Both the position numbers and the translations under genes were made by a program. A stretch of 64,000 nucleotides of DNA, from the NCBI GenBank assembly GCA_015060405.1, contig SUYN01000007.1:25447-89446 (forward strand), in the 5' to 3' direction. Positions 15,492-24,317 of the stretch are shown one piece after another (within the stretch, counting starts at the first letter, position 1; every line of letters starts with the position of its first letter). Origin of the DNA: Bacteroidales bacterium (GTDB lineage Bacteria > Bacteroidota > Bacteroidia > Bacteroidales > UBA932). The notes beneath the pieces are model-generated. The model was not told the origin of the DNA. It saw nothing but the letters and a program-made list of their open reading frames with translations, and ran no database searches.

Positions 15492-17498
15492 ATGAACAGT
15501 TACGGATTCATTCGTACAGCAGCCGCTGTACCTTCAGTCAGGATTGCAGACACGACATTCAACACCAGTGAGATCTGCCGTCTTATCGCAGAAGCTTCTG
15601 ACAAAGAAGTTTCACTTGCAGTATTCCCCGAACTTTCGCTCACAGGAAGTTCGTGCGGCGACCTTTTCCTTCAGGACCTTCTTGTGAAGGGGGCAGAAGA
15701 AGGGGTGAAGAAGATTGCGGACTTCAGCCGCGGAAAGTCTGTCACTACAGTCATCGGAGCCCCTGTTCCGTATAGAGGACGTCTTTACAGCTGCGCCATA
15801 GTGGTCAGGAACGGAAACATCAAGGGAATAGTGCCCAAGACATACCTTACGGCAGAAGAAGGAAGATGGTTCGCCTCCGGAGCCGATTTCCTGTCATCGG
15901 AAGTAAGAAATGACGGCACTTATCTGGACAACGGAAAGGACTGCGTGCGCGAAGGCTTCTGCGGAGAGATAAGATATGCCGGACAGAAATCCAACATATC
16001 CCCAGACATGCTTTTCGGGATCGGTCACTGCACCTTTGCCGTCGAACTGGGGAACGACATGTGGGCACCCGTACCTCCGTCTTCATTCCATGCCGCCCAG
16101 GGAGCGCAGGTGATAGTGAACCTGTCGGCAGACAGGGAGATTCTGATGAGGGACACCTACAGAAAGGACCTGCTCAGGCAACATTCCGCAAGGAACATCT
16201 GCGGCTATGTCTACGCATCTGCTGGATTCGGCGAATCCACCCAGGACAATATATATGCAGGCGCCGCATCGGTCTGGGAGAACGGTCAGATGCTTGCGGA
16301 AAGCGAAAGATACAGCATGGAATCATCGCTCACGGTTGCAGACATCGACATACAGAAGATAGAAGTCCTCAGGCGGAGAAATCCTTTGAGAATCATATCT
16401 CCGGCCGGCACGGATGCATCGACTTATTACAGGAATTATGAAAGAAGGAACATAGGAGACCCTTGCTGCACGGACTTCGAAAGCCGTCTGTTCAGAGCCA
16501 TAGAGCCGCACCCTTTCGCACCGGCCGAAGGCCTGCCCGAAAGATGCCGCGAGATTCTTTCCATCCAGGTGGCAGCCCTGATGACCAGACTCAGGCACAT
16601 CGGCTGCAGGACTGCCGTGTTAGGCATCTCCGGAGGTCTGGACAGTACTCTGGCGCTGCTGGTTGCCGTCCTCGCCACTGACAGGCTCGGATGGTCAAGA
16701 GACCGCATAGTCGCAGTGACCATGCCTGGCTTCGGCACCACGTCCAGGACAAAGAACAACGCATGGGCCCTTATGGAAGCCCTGAGCGTGACGTGCAGGG
16801 AAATCTCCATCGTCCCTGCGTGCGAGCAGCATTTCAAGGACATCTCCCATGACTCTGCCCTTCACGATGCGACCTACGAGAATTCCCAGGCACGCGAAAG
16901 GACACAGATCCTCATGGACATAGCCAACCAGACAAACGGAATAGTCATCGGTACCGGAGACCTTTCCGAGCTGGCACTCGGCTGGGCGACCTACAACGGA
17001 GACCACATGTCCATGTACGGGGTAAACGGCGGCATCCCCAAGACATTGGTACGCAGCCTCGTGAAATGGGCGGCAGAAAACAGGTTCGGCATCACTTCAG
17101 AAGATCCGGAGGGCCGCAGCGTCAAGGATATCCTTCTTGACATCGTGGACACCCCTATCAGTCCGGAACTTCTTCCTGCAAATGAACAAGGCGAGATACA
17201 GCAGGTAACCGAAGACCTTGTGGGGCCATACGAACTTCACGATTTCTTCATATACAATTTCGTAAAGTCCGGCTATAATCCCGAGAAGATATACTTCCTT
17301 GCACGCAAGGCCTTCGACTACGACGACCAGACCATCCTGAAATGGCTGAAGACCTTCATCAGAAGGTTCTTCAACCAGCAGTTCAAGCGTTCGTGCATGC
17401 CTGACGGGCCGAGGGTAGGTTCTGTGGGTCTTTCCCCTCGCGGAGGCTACATCATGCCGTCAGACGCATGGAGCACATTATTTTCAGAAGACTTGTAA
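15492..17498 (+). CDS. nadE: NAD+ synthetase with nitrilase-like domain lacking the catalytic cysteine
   Basis: Last step of NAD+ synthesis (deamido-NAD+ to NAD+). The two-domain 668-aa form has an N-terminal nitrilase-like glutaminase (about 1-290) and a C-terminal PP-loop synthetase (ISGGLDSTLALL, about residue 378). In the glutaminase, Glu47 (VFPELSLTG) and Lys116 (IVPKTYL) of the triad are present, but the cysteine expected in the 'EICEDLW' position is Gly187 (VELGNDMW, codon GGG at 16050-16052). Glutamine hydrolysis should therefore fail, and free ammonia is the likely nitrogen donor. The synthetase half looks intact. Confidence 0.93.
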   Translation: MNSYGFIRTAAAVPSVRIADTTFNTSEICRLIAEASDKEVSLAVFPELSLTGSSCGDLFLQDLLVKGAEEGVKKIADFSRGKSVTTVIGAPVPYRGRLYSCAIVVRNGNIKGIVPKTYLTAEEGRWFASGADFLSSEVRNDGTYLDNGKDCVREGFCGEIRYAGQKSNISPDMLFGIGHCTFAVELGNDMWAPVPPSSFHAAQGAQVIVNLSADREILMRDTYRKDLLRQHSARNICGYVYASAGFGESTQDNIYAGAASVWENGQMLAESERYSMESSLTVADIDIQKIEVLRRRNPLRIISPAGTDASTYYRNYERRNIGDPCCTDFESRLFRAIEPHPFAPAEGLPERCREILSIQVAALMTRLRHIGCRTAVLGISGGLDSTLALLVAVLATDRLGWSRDRIVAVTMPGFGTTSRTKNNAWALMEALSVTCREISIVPACEQHFKDISHDSALHDATYENSQARERTQILMDIANQTNGIVIGTGDLSELALGWATYNGDHMSMYGVNGGIPKTLVRSLVKWAAENRFGITSEDPEGRSVKDILLDIVDTPISPELLPANEQGEIQQVTEDLVGPYELHDFFIYNFVKSGYNPEKIYFLARKAFDYDDQTILKWLKTFIRRFFNQQFKRSCMPDGPRVGSVGLSPRGGYIMPSDAWSTLFSEDL

Positions 17499-17510
17499 AG
17501 AAACGCATAC

Positions 17511-18347
17511 ATGAGAAGATCCATACTTGCCATAATGACATTTCTCCTCGGGATGGCGGCAGCAGCGCAGAACCGGCTGGAGAGTCTCGAGACAGTCTAC
17601 AAAGACAGGAACGTCACATTCAGAAAGATTGACAGTCACACATGGATGGGCTCAGGAAAGGTCATGTCGTCCGAGACCATATATTTGATTGAAGGCAAGA
17701 AGAAGGCCCTGCTGATAGATGCTGGGACAGACATGCCAGGGCTGGACAGGATAGTTTCGGGAATAACGAGAAAGCCCGTCACCTTAGTGCTGACCCACGT
17801 GCACCCAGACCATGCAGGAGCAGTCGGATGCTTCGATGAAGTCTGGATCAACCCGGCTGACAGCATCAATATTCCTGACTTCATGGCAGACTATAAAGGC
17901 ACCGTAAGGTATCTGGAGAACGGCCAGCTGTTCGATCTCGGAGGAAGAGTGCTGGAGACATATTTCACACCGGGACACACTCCGGGCTCAACAACCTTCC
18001 TGGAGGTGGGCACTGACAAGGGCTACAGCGGAGATGCTTTCGGCAACGGCAACCTCCTTGTGTTCTGCGACTTCCAGACACTCATCCGGACTTGCAGAGA
18101 TTCATATTCCTACTTCAGCAGCAAGGGATATACGAAATTCTACTGCGGACATTTTTCCGGATCCAACTTCGAGACCATGGACAGGATAAGACTCATCCAG
18201 ACCCTGGCTGAAGAGGCCCTTGCCGGAAAAATCGAAGGTGAGCCTACAGACGGATTCGGCAACATCAACAAAGTCATCGTCAGAGACAACTTCAGACTGA
18301 ATTACAACGACCTCATGCTCGAGGAGGAAAAGTCCTCCTCGAGGTAA
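17511..18347 (+). CDS. Exported metallo-beta-lactamase-fold hydrolase
   Basis: Predicted zinc hydrolase of the MBL superfamily, 278 aa, with an N-terminal signal peptide ending in AAAAQ. The metal motif is LTHVHPDHAGAVG (HxHxDH), followed by TPGHTPGSTTF, the SGDAFG aspartate and a late histidine (YCGHFSG). The substrate is unknown. It starts 12 nt after nadE. The last codons form an 11-bp hairpin (18318-18343) with no T-run, so I do not call it a terminator. Confidence 0.85.
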   Translation: MRRSILAIMTFLLGMAAAAQNRLESLETVYKDRNVTFRKIDSHTWMGSGKVMSSETIYLIEGKKKALLIDAGTDMPGLDRIVSGITRKPVTLVLTHVHPDHAGAVGCFDEVWINPADSINIPDFMADYKGTVRYLENGQLFDLGGRVLETYFTPGHTPGSTTFLEVGTDKGYSGDAFGNGNLLVFCDFQTLIRTCRDSYSYFSSKGYTKFYCGHFSGSNFETMDRIRLIQTLAEEALAGKIEGEPTDGFGNINKVIVRDNFRLNYNDLMLEEEKSSSR

Positions 18348-18398
18348 GATAAGAACGATTCTTCTGACGGGATAGGTCTGAAGAGAAATGACTGACGT

Positions 18399-19226
18399 CT
18401 AAAGGGATCCGATTATCCTGGCGAACAGGGTGGTCATCTTTTCCGCGGCCGCATCTGCAGCCACCACCACATCGTCTCCATCATTGACATAGTCATCCGC
18501 ATAGTCGTCATGGGCCTCATTGGTGATGACCGACATGCCGAAGACAGGAATCGAAGAATGACGTGCCACGATGACTTCAGGAATAGTGGACATTCCGACT
18601 GCATCGGCGCCGATAAGCCTGTAGTACTTATACTCTGCAGGTGTCTCGTATGTCGGGCCTGTACTTGCGAAATACACTCCGCTCTTGAGCTCGTAGCCCA
18701 GTCCTGCCGCGATTTCGAAAGCCCTCATCCTGAGCGACTTGTCGTATGGTCTCGTCATGTCGGGGAATCGAGGTCCGAACTCATCCATGTTAGGGCCGAT
18801 GAGAGGGTTCGGAAGATGGCTGATATGGTCTGTAATCACCATCATGTCACCTACCTTGAAGTCGAAGTTCACACCGCCCGCAGCATTTGACACAAAGAGA
18901 TACTGGATGCCGAGCACCTTCATGACCCTGATAGGAAGGGTCACAAGCTCCATCGGATATCCTTCATAATAGTGGAAACGTCCCTGCATCGCGACCACGA
19001 ACTTGCCGCCAAGTTCGCCTGCGATGAAGTTTCCCTTGTGCCCCACTGCAGTAGAGACAGGAAAGCCCGGAATCTCCTTATACGGTATGACGGTCCTGTT
19101 CTCGATCTTGTCCGCCAGCTTGCCGAGGCCGCTGCCGAGAACGATGCCTGCAAAAGGTTTTCTGCCGTCAAGCTTCGCCGCGATATATTCCGCGGCCTTC
19201 ATTATCTTTTCTACTCTTGGATCCAT
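18399..19226 (-). CDS. Purine nucleoside phosphorylase (trimeric type)
   Basis: Phosphorolysis of purine nucleosides to base plus ribose-1-phosphate. It is the 275-aa PNP-I/PunA type, with GIVLGSGLG (phosphate site), [19 protein letters not shown] and the base-binding TNEAH stretch. It lies 33 nt downstream of an MTA/SAH deaminase-like gene on the same strand. Together they would convert deaminated thioadenosine/adenosine nucleosides to hypoxanthine. Confidence 0.92.
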   Translation of the reverse strand: MDPRVEKIMKAAEYIAAKLDGRKPFAGIVLGSGLGKLADKIENRTVIPYKEIPGFPVSTAVGHKGNFIAGELGGKFVVAMQGRFHYYEGYPMELVTLPIRVMKVLGIQYLFVSNAAGGVNFDFKVGDMMVITDHISHLPNPLIGPNMDEFGPRFPDMTRPYDKSLRMRAFEIAAGLGYELKSGVYFASTGPTYETPAEYKYYRLIGADAVGMSTIPEVIVARHSSIPVFGMSVITNEAHDDYADDYVNDGDDVVVAADAAAEKMTTLFARIIGSL

Positions 19227-19259
19227 ATTCTTTTCCAGTTCAAGTTTCGCAAATGTAAA

Positions 19260-20546
19260 TTAATGTACGGCCGGCAGCTTGGAAAGCACTTTTGCAGCTT
19301 CTGAAAGGATCTCCTTTTCTCCTTCCACCACTCTTCCACGCATCACGAATCTTCCGTTGCATATGACAGAATCTATGCAGTCGGAATGTGCTGAGTAGAC
19401 AAGGTTGGCTTCAAAGGAGCCGGTGGAAAGGAAACTATAGTTCTGAGTGTCCACGATCAGGAGGTCTGCCAAGGCACCCTCACGGATCCGGCCTATCTCG
19501 AGACCGAGAGCCTTGCCTGCATTCGAAGTCGCCATGCATATGAGCTCGTCAAGAGGCATGGCTGAAGGATCATCCCTCCATGCCTTCTGTATCATGGCGG
19601 AAGTCTTCATTGTCTCCAGCATGTCAAGGTTGTTGGAAGAAGCACAGCCGTCAGTTCCGAGACATATGTTCGCTCCGGCATCCCTCAGTTCATTATATAG
19701 GAATCTGTATCCGGACGCGAGCTTGAGGTTGGAATTCACATTGTGCACGCAGGTGACACCTCTTTCTCCAAGGATCCTGATGTCTTCTTCTGAAACCCAA
19801 AGTGTGTGTGCAGCGATCAAATCCGGACCGAGGACTCCAAGGCTGTCAAGGTACTGTACAGGAGACATTCCGTCATGAAGCTCCTTGCAGTCAGCGACTT
19901 CCTTGCGTGTCTCGGACACATGGACATGGATCTTCAGGCCCCTCTCCCGTGCGAAACGGGCAGCCCAGAGAATCATTTCCTCAGTCACCGAATATATGGC
20001 GTGGATAGCTATCGCAAAGAGTGAATGGTCGTTCCATTTCATCGCCTCTTCATACATTTCAAGACACTGCGCCTTCTGGCGTTCCGCCTCCTGAGGATCG
20101 TTCCTGTCACATATCACATATGCAAGGACAGGACGAAGTCCCATCTCCATTGCGGCCTTGTGAGCCATCGGCATATGCCAGTAGTGGTCATTGAAGGTAG
20201 TCGTGCCTGTCTTTATCATCTCCAGGCATGCAACCTTTGTCGCATGATACACATATTCTTCATCTATTGCGGACTCGATCTTCCATATGCGGTCAAGCCA
20301 GTCGTGGAAGGCGATGTCCTCTCCGACGCCACGCATCATCGACATTCCGGCATGGGTATGCATGTTCACAAGGCCAGGGAAGGCTGTCTTTCCGGTACAG
20401 TCGACGACCTCTGCTGATGCAGCTGCATCCGCAAGCTTTTCACCGCCGGCGGGGGCGATGGCCGCTATAAGTCCATCCTCAATCAGGATATCTGACACAA
20501 TTCCCTCTGACACAATATTTTTCAACAGTATCCTATTCATAGGCAT
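19260..20546 (-). CDS. Amidohydrolase, MTA/SAH deaminase (MtaD)-like
   Basis: Metal-dependent deaminase of the TrzN/ATZ/MtaD branch, predicted to deaminate methylthioadenosine, S-adenosylhomocysteine or adenosine. Metal ligands are visible: MHTHAGM (about residue 63), HVHVSE, AAHTLWVSEED and GTDGCASSNNLD. The start is ATG 20546 (or 20540); the tracked start is a TTG just upstream. A TAACTTTG box (20563-20570, minus) fits the promoter. A chlorohydrolase-type guanine deaminase is the main alternative. Confidence 0.85.
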   Translation of the reverse strand: MPMNRILLKNIVSEGIVSDILIEDGLIAAIAPAGGEKLADAAASAEVVDCTGKTAFPGLVNMHTHAGMSMMRGVGEDIAFHDWLDRIWKIESAIDEEYVYHATKVACLEMIKTGTTTFNDHYWHMPMAHKAAMEMGLRPVLAYVICDRNDPQEAERQKAQCLEMYEEAMKWNDHSLFAIAIHAIYSVTEEMILWAARFARERGLKIHVHVSETRKEVADCKELHDGMSPVQYLDSLGVLGPDLIAAHTLWVSEEDIRILGERGVTCVHNVNSNLKLASGYRFLYNELRDAGANICLGTDGCASSNNLDMLETMKTSAMIQKAWRDDPSAMPLDELICMATSNAGKALGLEIGRIREGALADLLIVDTQNYSFLSTGSFEANLVYSAHSDCIDSVICNGRFVMRGRVVEGEKEILSEAAKVLSKLPAVH

Positions 20547-20630
20547 CAAATCTTAAAGTCTTCAAAGTTATATATTTTTTCTAATAAAAAAGAGTCTGAA
20601 AAACTATTTTGACATTTTTCATCTCAACAT

Positions 20631-20661
20631 TTGAAATATCGATAAAAAAGCACTACATTTA
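20631..20661 (+). promoter_or_regulatory. Promoter of the ferredoxin/oxoacid oxidoreductase operon
   Basis: TTG (20631-20633), 20-nt spacer, TACATTTA (20654-20661), one mismatch from TAnnTTTG. It leaves a leader of about 115 nt before the first ATG. The leader opens with a perfect 9-bp hairpin (20668-20676 with 20689-20697). Confidence 0.6.
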
Positions 20662-20784
20662 CTTCGATTTTGAAACAAATAACGTGCTGTTTCAAAACAA
20701 CTGAAACACGCGTCCCGCCACGACCCGGGAAAACACAGAAACTTGGAAAACACATAAACATAAAACATCTAAAACAAAAAAGTA

Positions 20785-21003
20785 ATGGCATTCAAAGGAG
20801 CAATCGAAGTCGACACACAGAAATGCAAAGGCTGCGGAGTATGTGTAGAGAACTGCCCGACCAAGAGCATAGAGCTCTCCAAACTGGTCAACAACAAGGG
20901 TTATCATTATGCCGAGATGGTTGGAGAAGCTTGCATAGGCTGTTCAAACTGTGCAATAGTCTGCCCGGATTCGGTGATTACTGTTTACAGAGTTAAAATT
21001 TAG
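20785..21003 (+). CDS. 2[4Fe-4S] ferredoxin subunit of the oxoacid oxidoreductase
   Basis: Small electron-transfer subunit (72 aa, delta/KorD-like). It has two complete cluster motifs, CKGCGVCVENCP and CIGCSNCAIVCP. It lies 4 nt upstream of the alpha subunit and is the first gene of the four-subunit operon. Confidence 0.93.
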   Translation: MAFKGAIEVDTQKCKGCGVCVENCPTKSIELSKLVNNKGYHYAEMVGEACIGCSNCAIVCPDSVITVYRVKI

Positions 21004-21007
21004 TGAT

Positions 21008-22090
21008 ATGGCAGAGAAAATTCTGATGAAAGGAAACGAGGCGATTGCCATATCGGCAATACGCAACGGTGCGGACGGATATTTCGGTTATCCGATCACC
21101 CCGCAGTCTGAAGTGATGGAGACTCTCATGAAGGAAAGACCTTGGCTCACCACAGGCATGGTGGTTCTTCAGGCAGAGAGCGAGACATCTTCAATCAACA
21201 TGGTCTACGGCGGCGCATGCTGCGGCAAGAAGGTGATGACATCTTCAAGCTCACCTGGTATAAGCCTCATGTGCGAAGGCCTCAGCTACCTTGCAGGTGC
21301 AGAGCTTCCATGCGTGGTTGTAAACTGCCAGCGCGGCGGCCCTGGTCTTGGAACCATCCAGCCGAGCCAGAGTGACTACAACCAGTGCGTGAAGGGCGGC
21401 GGACATGGCGACTACAATGCCATAGTCCTTGCTCCGGCTTCAGCCCAGGACATGTACGACTTCGTAGACACCGGTTTTGACCTTGCATTCAAATACCGCA
21501 CTCCTGTCATCATCCTCGCTGACGGTATCGTCGGACAGATGATGGAGAAGGTTGAACTCCGTCCGGAGAAGCCTCGCATGACAGAAGAAGAGCTGAAGGC
21601 AATCGCCCCTTGGGCCACTACCGGAAAATCAGCAGACAGAAACTACAACTTCATCACCTCCCTCGCCCTCGAGTCTGACGTCCAGGAGAGATTCAACCAG
21701 AAACTCGCCGCAAAGTACGAGGTGATCAAGGAGAATGAAGTAAGATACGAAGAGTACCAGACAGCAGACGCCGAATATCTTTTCGTCGCATTCGGCTGCT
21801 CAGCCCGCATTTGCGAGGCCGTAGTTGACCAGCTCCGCGAGGAAGGCATCAAGGCAGGTCTCCTCAGGCCGGTCACCCTCTTCCCATTCCCGACCAGGAG
21901 ACTCCAGGAGCTTTCAGGACAGGTAAAGAGCATGATGAGCATCGAGCTCAACCTCGGACAGATGGTAGATGACGTAAGACTCGCAGTCAATGGTGCTTGC
22001 CCTGTAGGATTCTATGGAAGACAGGGTGGAAACATCTACACCCCAGACGAGATCGCAGAGGCGTTCAAGAAGTTCAACAATCTGAAATAA
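21008..22090 (+). CDS. 2-oxoacid:ferredoxin oxidoreductase subunit alpha (VorB/KorA type)
   Basis: Pyrimidine-binding subunit of a thiamine-diphosphate oxoacid oxidoreductase that decarboxylates 2-oxoacids to acyl-CoA with ferredoxin reduction. Family features: GNEAIAISAIRNGADGYFGYPITPQSE at the N terminus and ARICEAVVDQLREEGIKAGLLRPVTLFPFP near the C terminus. At 360 aa it lacks the fused gamma domain, which is encoded separately. 2-oxoglutarate or branched-chain 2-oxoacids cannot be told apart from sequence alone. Confidence 0.92.
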   Translation: MAEKILMKGNEAIAISAIRNGADGYFGYPITPQSEVMETLMKERPWLTTGMVVLQAESETSSINMVYGGACCGKKVMTSSSSPGISLMCEGLSYLAGAELPCVVVNCQRGGPGLGTIQPSQSDYNQCVKGGGHGDYNAIVLAPASAQDMYDFVDTGFDLAFKYRTPVIILADGIVGQMMEKVELRPEKPRMTEEELKAIAPWATTGKSADRNYNFITSLALESDVQERFNQKLAAKYEVIKENEVRYEEYQTADAEYLFVAFGCSARICEAVVDQLREEGIKAGLLRPVTLFPFPTRRLQELSGQVKSMMSIELNLGQMVDDVRLAVNGACPVGFYGRQGGNIYTPDEIAEAFKKFNNLK

Positions 22091-22099
22091 GGAAACAAA

Positions 22100-22873
22100 A
22101 TGAATATAGAAGACATCAAGAAACCCGAGAACATCGTCTACAAGAAGACTCCTATCCTGACAGACACAGTGATGCATTATTGTCCGGGATGTTCTCATGG
22201 TACAGTCCACAAGCTCGTCGCCGAGGTCATCGAAGAGATGGGCATCCAGGACAAGACAATCGCCATCAGCCCTGTAGGCTGCTCGGTATTTGCATACAAC
22301 TACCTCAACATCGACTGGCAGCAGGCCGCTCACGGACGCGCACCTGCCCTTGCTACAGCCACCAAACGTCTGAACCCGGACAAATACGTGTTCACATATC
22401 AGGGAGACGGTGACCTCGCATCGATCGGAACAGCGGAGATCATCCATGCATGCAGCCGAGGCGAGAACATCGTTGTGATCTTCATCAACAACGGTATATA
22501 TGGTATGACAGGAGGTCAGATGGCCCCTACCACCCTTCTCGGAATGAAGACCGCAACCACTCCTTACGGCCGTGACGCAAAGCTCAACGGTTTCCCGCTC
22601 GTACTCGCCCCTATGATCGCGCAGCTTGACGGAACAGCCTTCATCACAAGACAGTCAGTTCACACTGCACCTGCAGCACGCAAGGCAAAGGCAGCCATCA
22701 GGAAGGCCTTCGAATACAGCCAGAAGGGAATCGGACTTTCATTCGTGGAGATCGTCGCAACCTGCAACTCAGGTTGGAAGATGAGCCCTGTGGCAGCTAA
22801 CAAGTGGATGGTGGAGAACATGTTCCCTAAATATCCGCTCGGAGACATTAAGGACGTATTAAAAACAGAGTAA
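22100..22873 (+). CDS. 2-oxoacid:ferredoxin oxidoreductase subunit beta
   Basis: Thiamine-diphosphate-binding subunit (257 aa). Visible are the CPGCSHG cluster-side motif and the ThDP/Mg motif GDGDLASIG followed by NNGIYGMTGGQ. It lies 9 nt after alpha and 2 nt before gamma, so expression is stoichiometric. Confidence 0.93.
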   Translation: MNIEDIKKPENIVYKKTPILTDTVMHYCPGCSHGTVHKLVAEVIEEMGIQDKTIAISPVGCSVFAYNYLNIDWQQAAHGRAPALATATKRLNPDKYVFTYQGDGDLASIGTAEIIHACSRGENIVVIFINNGIYGMTGGQMAPTTLLGMKTATTPYGRDAKLNGFPLVLAPMIAQLDGTAFITRQSVHTAPAARKAKAAIRKAFEYSQKGIGLSFVEIVATCNSGWKMSPVAANKWMVENMFPKYPLGDIKDVLKTE

Positions 22874-22875
22874 TC

Positions 22876-23421
22876 ATGAAAGAAGAAATAATCATAGCAG
22901 GATTCGGAGGACAGGGTGTCCTTTCGATGGGAAAGATCCTCGCCTACTGCGCAATCATGCAGGACATGGAGGTGACCTGGATGCCATCTTACGGCCCTGA
23001 GATGCGTGGTGGTACAGCCAACGTATGCGTCATCATCAGCGACAAGAAGATCAGCTCGCCTATCGTGACGAAATACGACACAGCCATCATCCTCAACCAG
23101 CAGTCGCTGGACAAGTTCGAGAGCACTGTAAAGCCTGGAGGTCTTCTGGTGTATGACCCTAACGGAATCATCAACCCTCCTACAAGGACAGACATCCGCA
23201 TCTGCAGGATAGACGCGATCAATGTAGCTGCCCAGGTCGGCAATTCGAAGGTGTACAACATGGCTGTGATGGGAGCATTCCTCAAGATGAAACCGCTCAT
23301 CAACCCTGAAAACATCGACAAGGGGCTCGCGAAATGCATCCCTGCCCGTTATGCAGACCTGATTTCACTCAACAAGGCTGCCATCGAAGAAGGCATGAAG
23401 GCCGTCGAAGTGATCCTCTAG
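22876..23421 (+). CDS. 2-oxoacid:ferredoxin oxidoreductase subunit gamma
   Basis: Gamma subunit, 181 aa, recognised by the GFGGQGVLSMGKILAYCA opening and the MPSYGPEMRGGTANVCV motif. It completes the delta-alpha-beta-gamma operon, which ends at a 15-bp hairpin just downstream. Confidence 0.92.
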   Translation: MKEEIIIAGFGGQGVLSMGKILAYCAIMQDMEVTWMPSYGPEMRGGTANVCVIISDKKISSPIVTKYDTAIILNQQSLDKFESTVKPGGLLVYDPNGIINPPTRTDIRICRIDAINVAAQVGNSKVYNMAVMGAFLKMKPLINPENIDKGLAKCIPARYADLISLNKAAIEEGMKAVEVIL

Positions 23422-23437
23422 TCACACGCTCATATAT

Positions 23438-23493
23438 AAACTGCTTTGATTTGTTCAATTTATTTTGAGAAATCAAAGCAGTTTATTATTTTT
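23438..23493 (+). terminator. Terminator of the oxoacid oxidoreductase operon
   Basis: Perfect 15-bp stem AAACTGCTTTGATTT with AAATCAAAGCAGTTT (23438-23452, 23470-23484), 17-nt loop, then ATTATTTTT. Its 3' arm overlaps the next promoter. Confidence 0.85.
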
Positions 23494-23494
23494 G
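23465..23494 (+). promoter_or_regulatory. Promoter of the coiled-coil/zapA operon, embedded in a terminator
   Basis: TTG (23465-23467), 19-nt spacer, TATTTTTG (23487-23494). The -33 is in the hairpin loop and the -7 overlaps the terminator's T-tract. The first ATG is 25 nt downstream. Confidence 0.7.
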
Positions 23495-23519
23495 CATTGT
23501 ATGCGGAAATTTTTGTAAA

Positions 23520-23792
23520 ATGCTGGAAAACGTCAGGAAACAGATAACGCGGCTCATCGCCGCCTATGAATCAGAGAGGGAGCAGAAGCTTAAGCTCCAG
23601 TCTGAGCTTGATGAGGCAAAGGCAGAAAACGAAGCATACAGGAAGCAGATTATTGAGTTAGAAAGACAGATCGATAACCAGAAACTGACAGACGCCTTCA
23701 TGGCGGGCGGCACAGACACGGCCGCAGCCAAGAAGAAGATCGACAGCCTGGTAAGGGAGATTGACAGATGCATAAAGCTGATGGAGGGATAG
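23520..23792 (+). CDS. Small coiled-coil protein upstream of zapA
   Basis: 90-aa protein, almost wholly predicted coiled coil (heptad-like stretch from about 20 to 55, then a short AGGTDTAAAKKK break and a second helix). I do not recognise a named family. The position 1 nt before zapA and the size recall ZapB-like division proteins, so a divisome role is inferred only. Confidence 0.75.
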   Translation: MLENVRKQITRLIAAYESEREQKLKLQSELDEAKAENEAYRKQIIELERQIDNQKLTDAFMAGGTDTAAAKKKIDSLVREIDRCIKLMEG

Positions 23793-23793
23793 T

Positions 23794-24093
23794 ATGGGAC
23801 AGCAGAAGATCACAGTGAAGATTGCAGGCCGGCCGTATGTCCTGAACTCATCGTCACCCGAACAGGAATGGAAGATCAGGACCTCTGCCGACGAGATAAA
23901 CAGGAAGGTCAATGCTTACCTGGACAAATTTCCGGGAAAGAGCATAGTTGACATACTGTCATTTGTGGCACTGAATGTGTGCATATCAAATCTGACACTT
24001 CAGGAGCAGATGAAGAATCTGACGAACGAGGAAAACGCTCTTGCAGAAGAGCTTTCAGGTTATCTTGACAATATTGATAAAAACAGCCGTTAG
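23794..24093 (+). CDS. zapA: Cell division protein ZapA
   Basis: FtsZ-ring-associated protein (99 aa) that crosslinks FtsZ protofilaments. It has the N-terminal beta-rich head (KITVKIAGRPYVLNSSSPEQEWKIR), then a long C-terminal helix with DILSFVALNVC. The C terminus reaches into the promoter of the candidate ncRNA that follows. Confidence 0.88.
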   Translation: MGQQKITVKIAGRPYVLNSSSPEQEWKIRTSADEINRKVNAYLDKFPGKSIVDILSFVALNVCISNLTLQEQMKNLTNEENALAEELSGYLDNIDKNSR

Positions 24094-24106
24094 TTACTTA
24101 TTTTTG
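24074..24106 (+). promoter_or_regulatory. Promoter inside the zapA 3' end, driving a candidate ncRNA
   Basis: TTG (24074-24076), 22-nt spacer, TATTTTTG (24099-24106). There is no suitable ORF until rny at 24344, so the first product would be an RNA starting near 24110. Confidence 0.6.
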
Positions 24107-24109
24107 CTG

Positions 24110-24317
24110 AAATCAACACTAATAATGTAACCGGGATGACTCGGATGGCAATGATGGACCTATGTTACCCTTATGGGGATTCCGCTTGCGGGACGGAGGA
24201 TATCTGAACCATGGATCCGGCACCCAAATCTTATTCTTTAAGATTTTCTGACAAACTGGCTAACGGCTTTTTCTTTATAACTTGACCAGTCTGCTTATGT
24301 AAGACTGGTCATTTTTT
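24110..24317 (+). ncRNA. Candidate ncRNA between zapA and rny (possibly 6S RNA)
   Basis: Non-coding interval of about 200 nt bounded by a good promoter and a strong terminator. It holds paired elements: GTAAC/GTTAC, a CCGC-TT-GCGG hairpin, CGGAT/ATCCG, and a perfect 8-bp hairpin AAATCTTA-TTCT-TAAGATTT. Size and position (directly after zapA, as ssrS is in enterobacteria) suggest 6S RNA, but I could not derive the full 6S fold by eye. The alternative is a long rny leader with an attenuator. Confidence 0.5.
24283..24317 (+). terminator. Terminator of the candidate ncRNA
   Basis: TGACCAGTCT and AGACTGGTCA (10-bp stem) followed by TTTTTT, 27 nt before the rny start. rny must therefore be read through it or have a promoter I cannot see. 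Confidence 0.85.

Noticed and set aside
18318-18343. 11-bp hairpin as terminator of the MBL-fold gene
   Set aside because: It lies within the last codons (LEEEKSSS) and has no T-tract after it.
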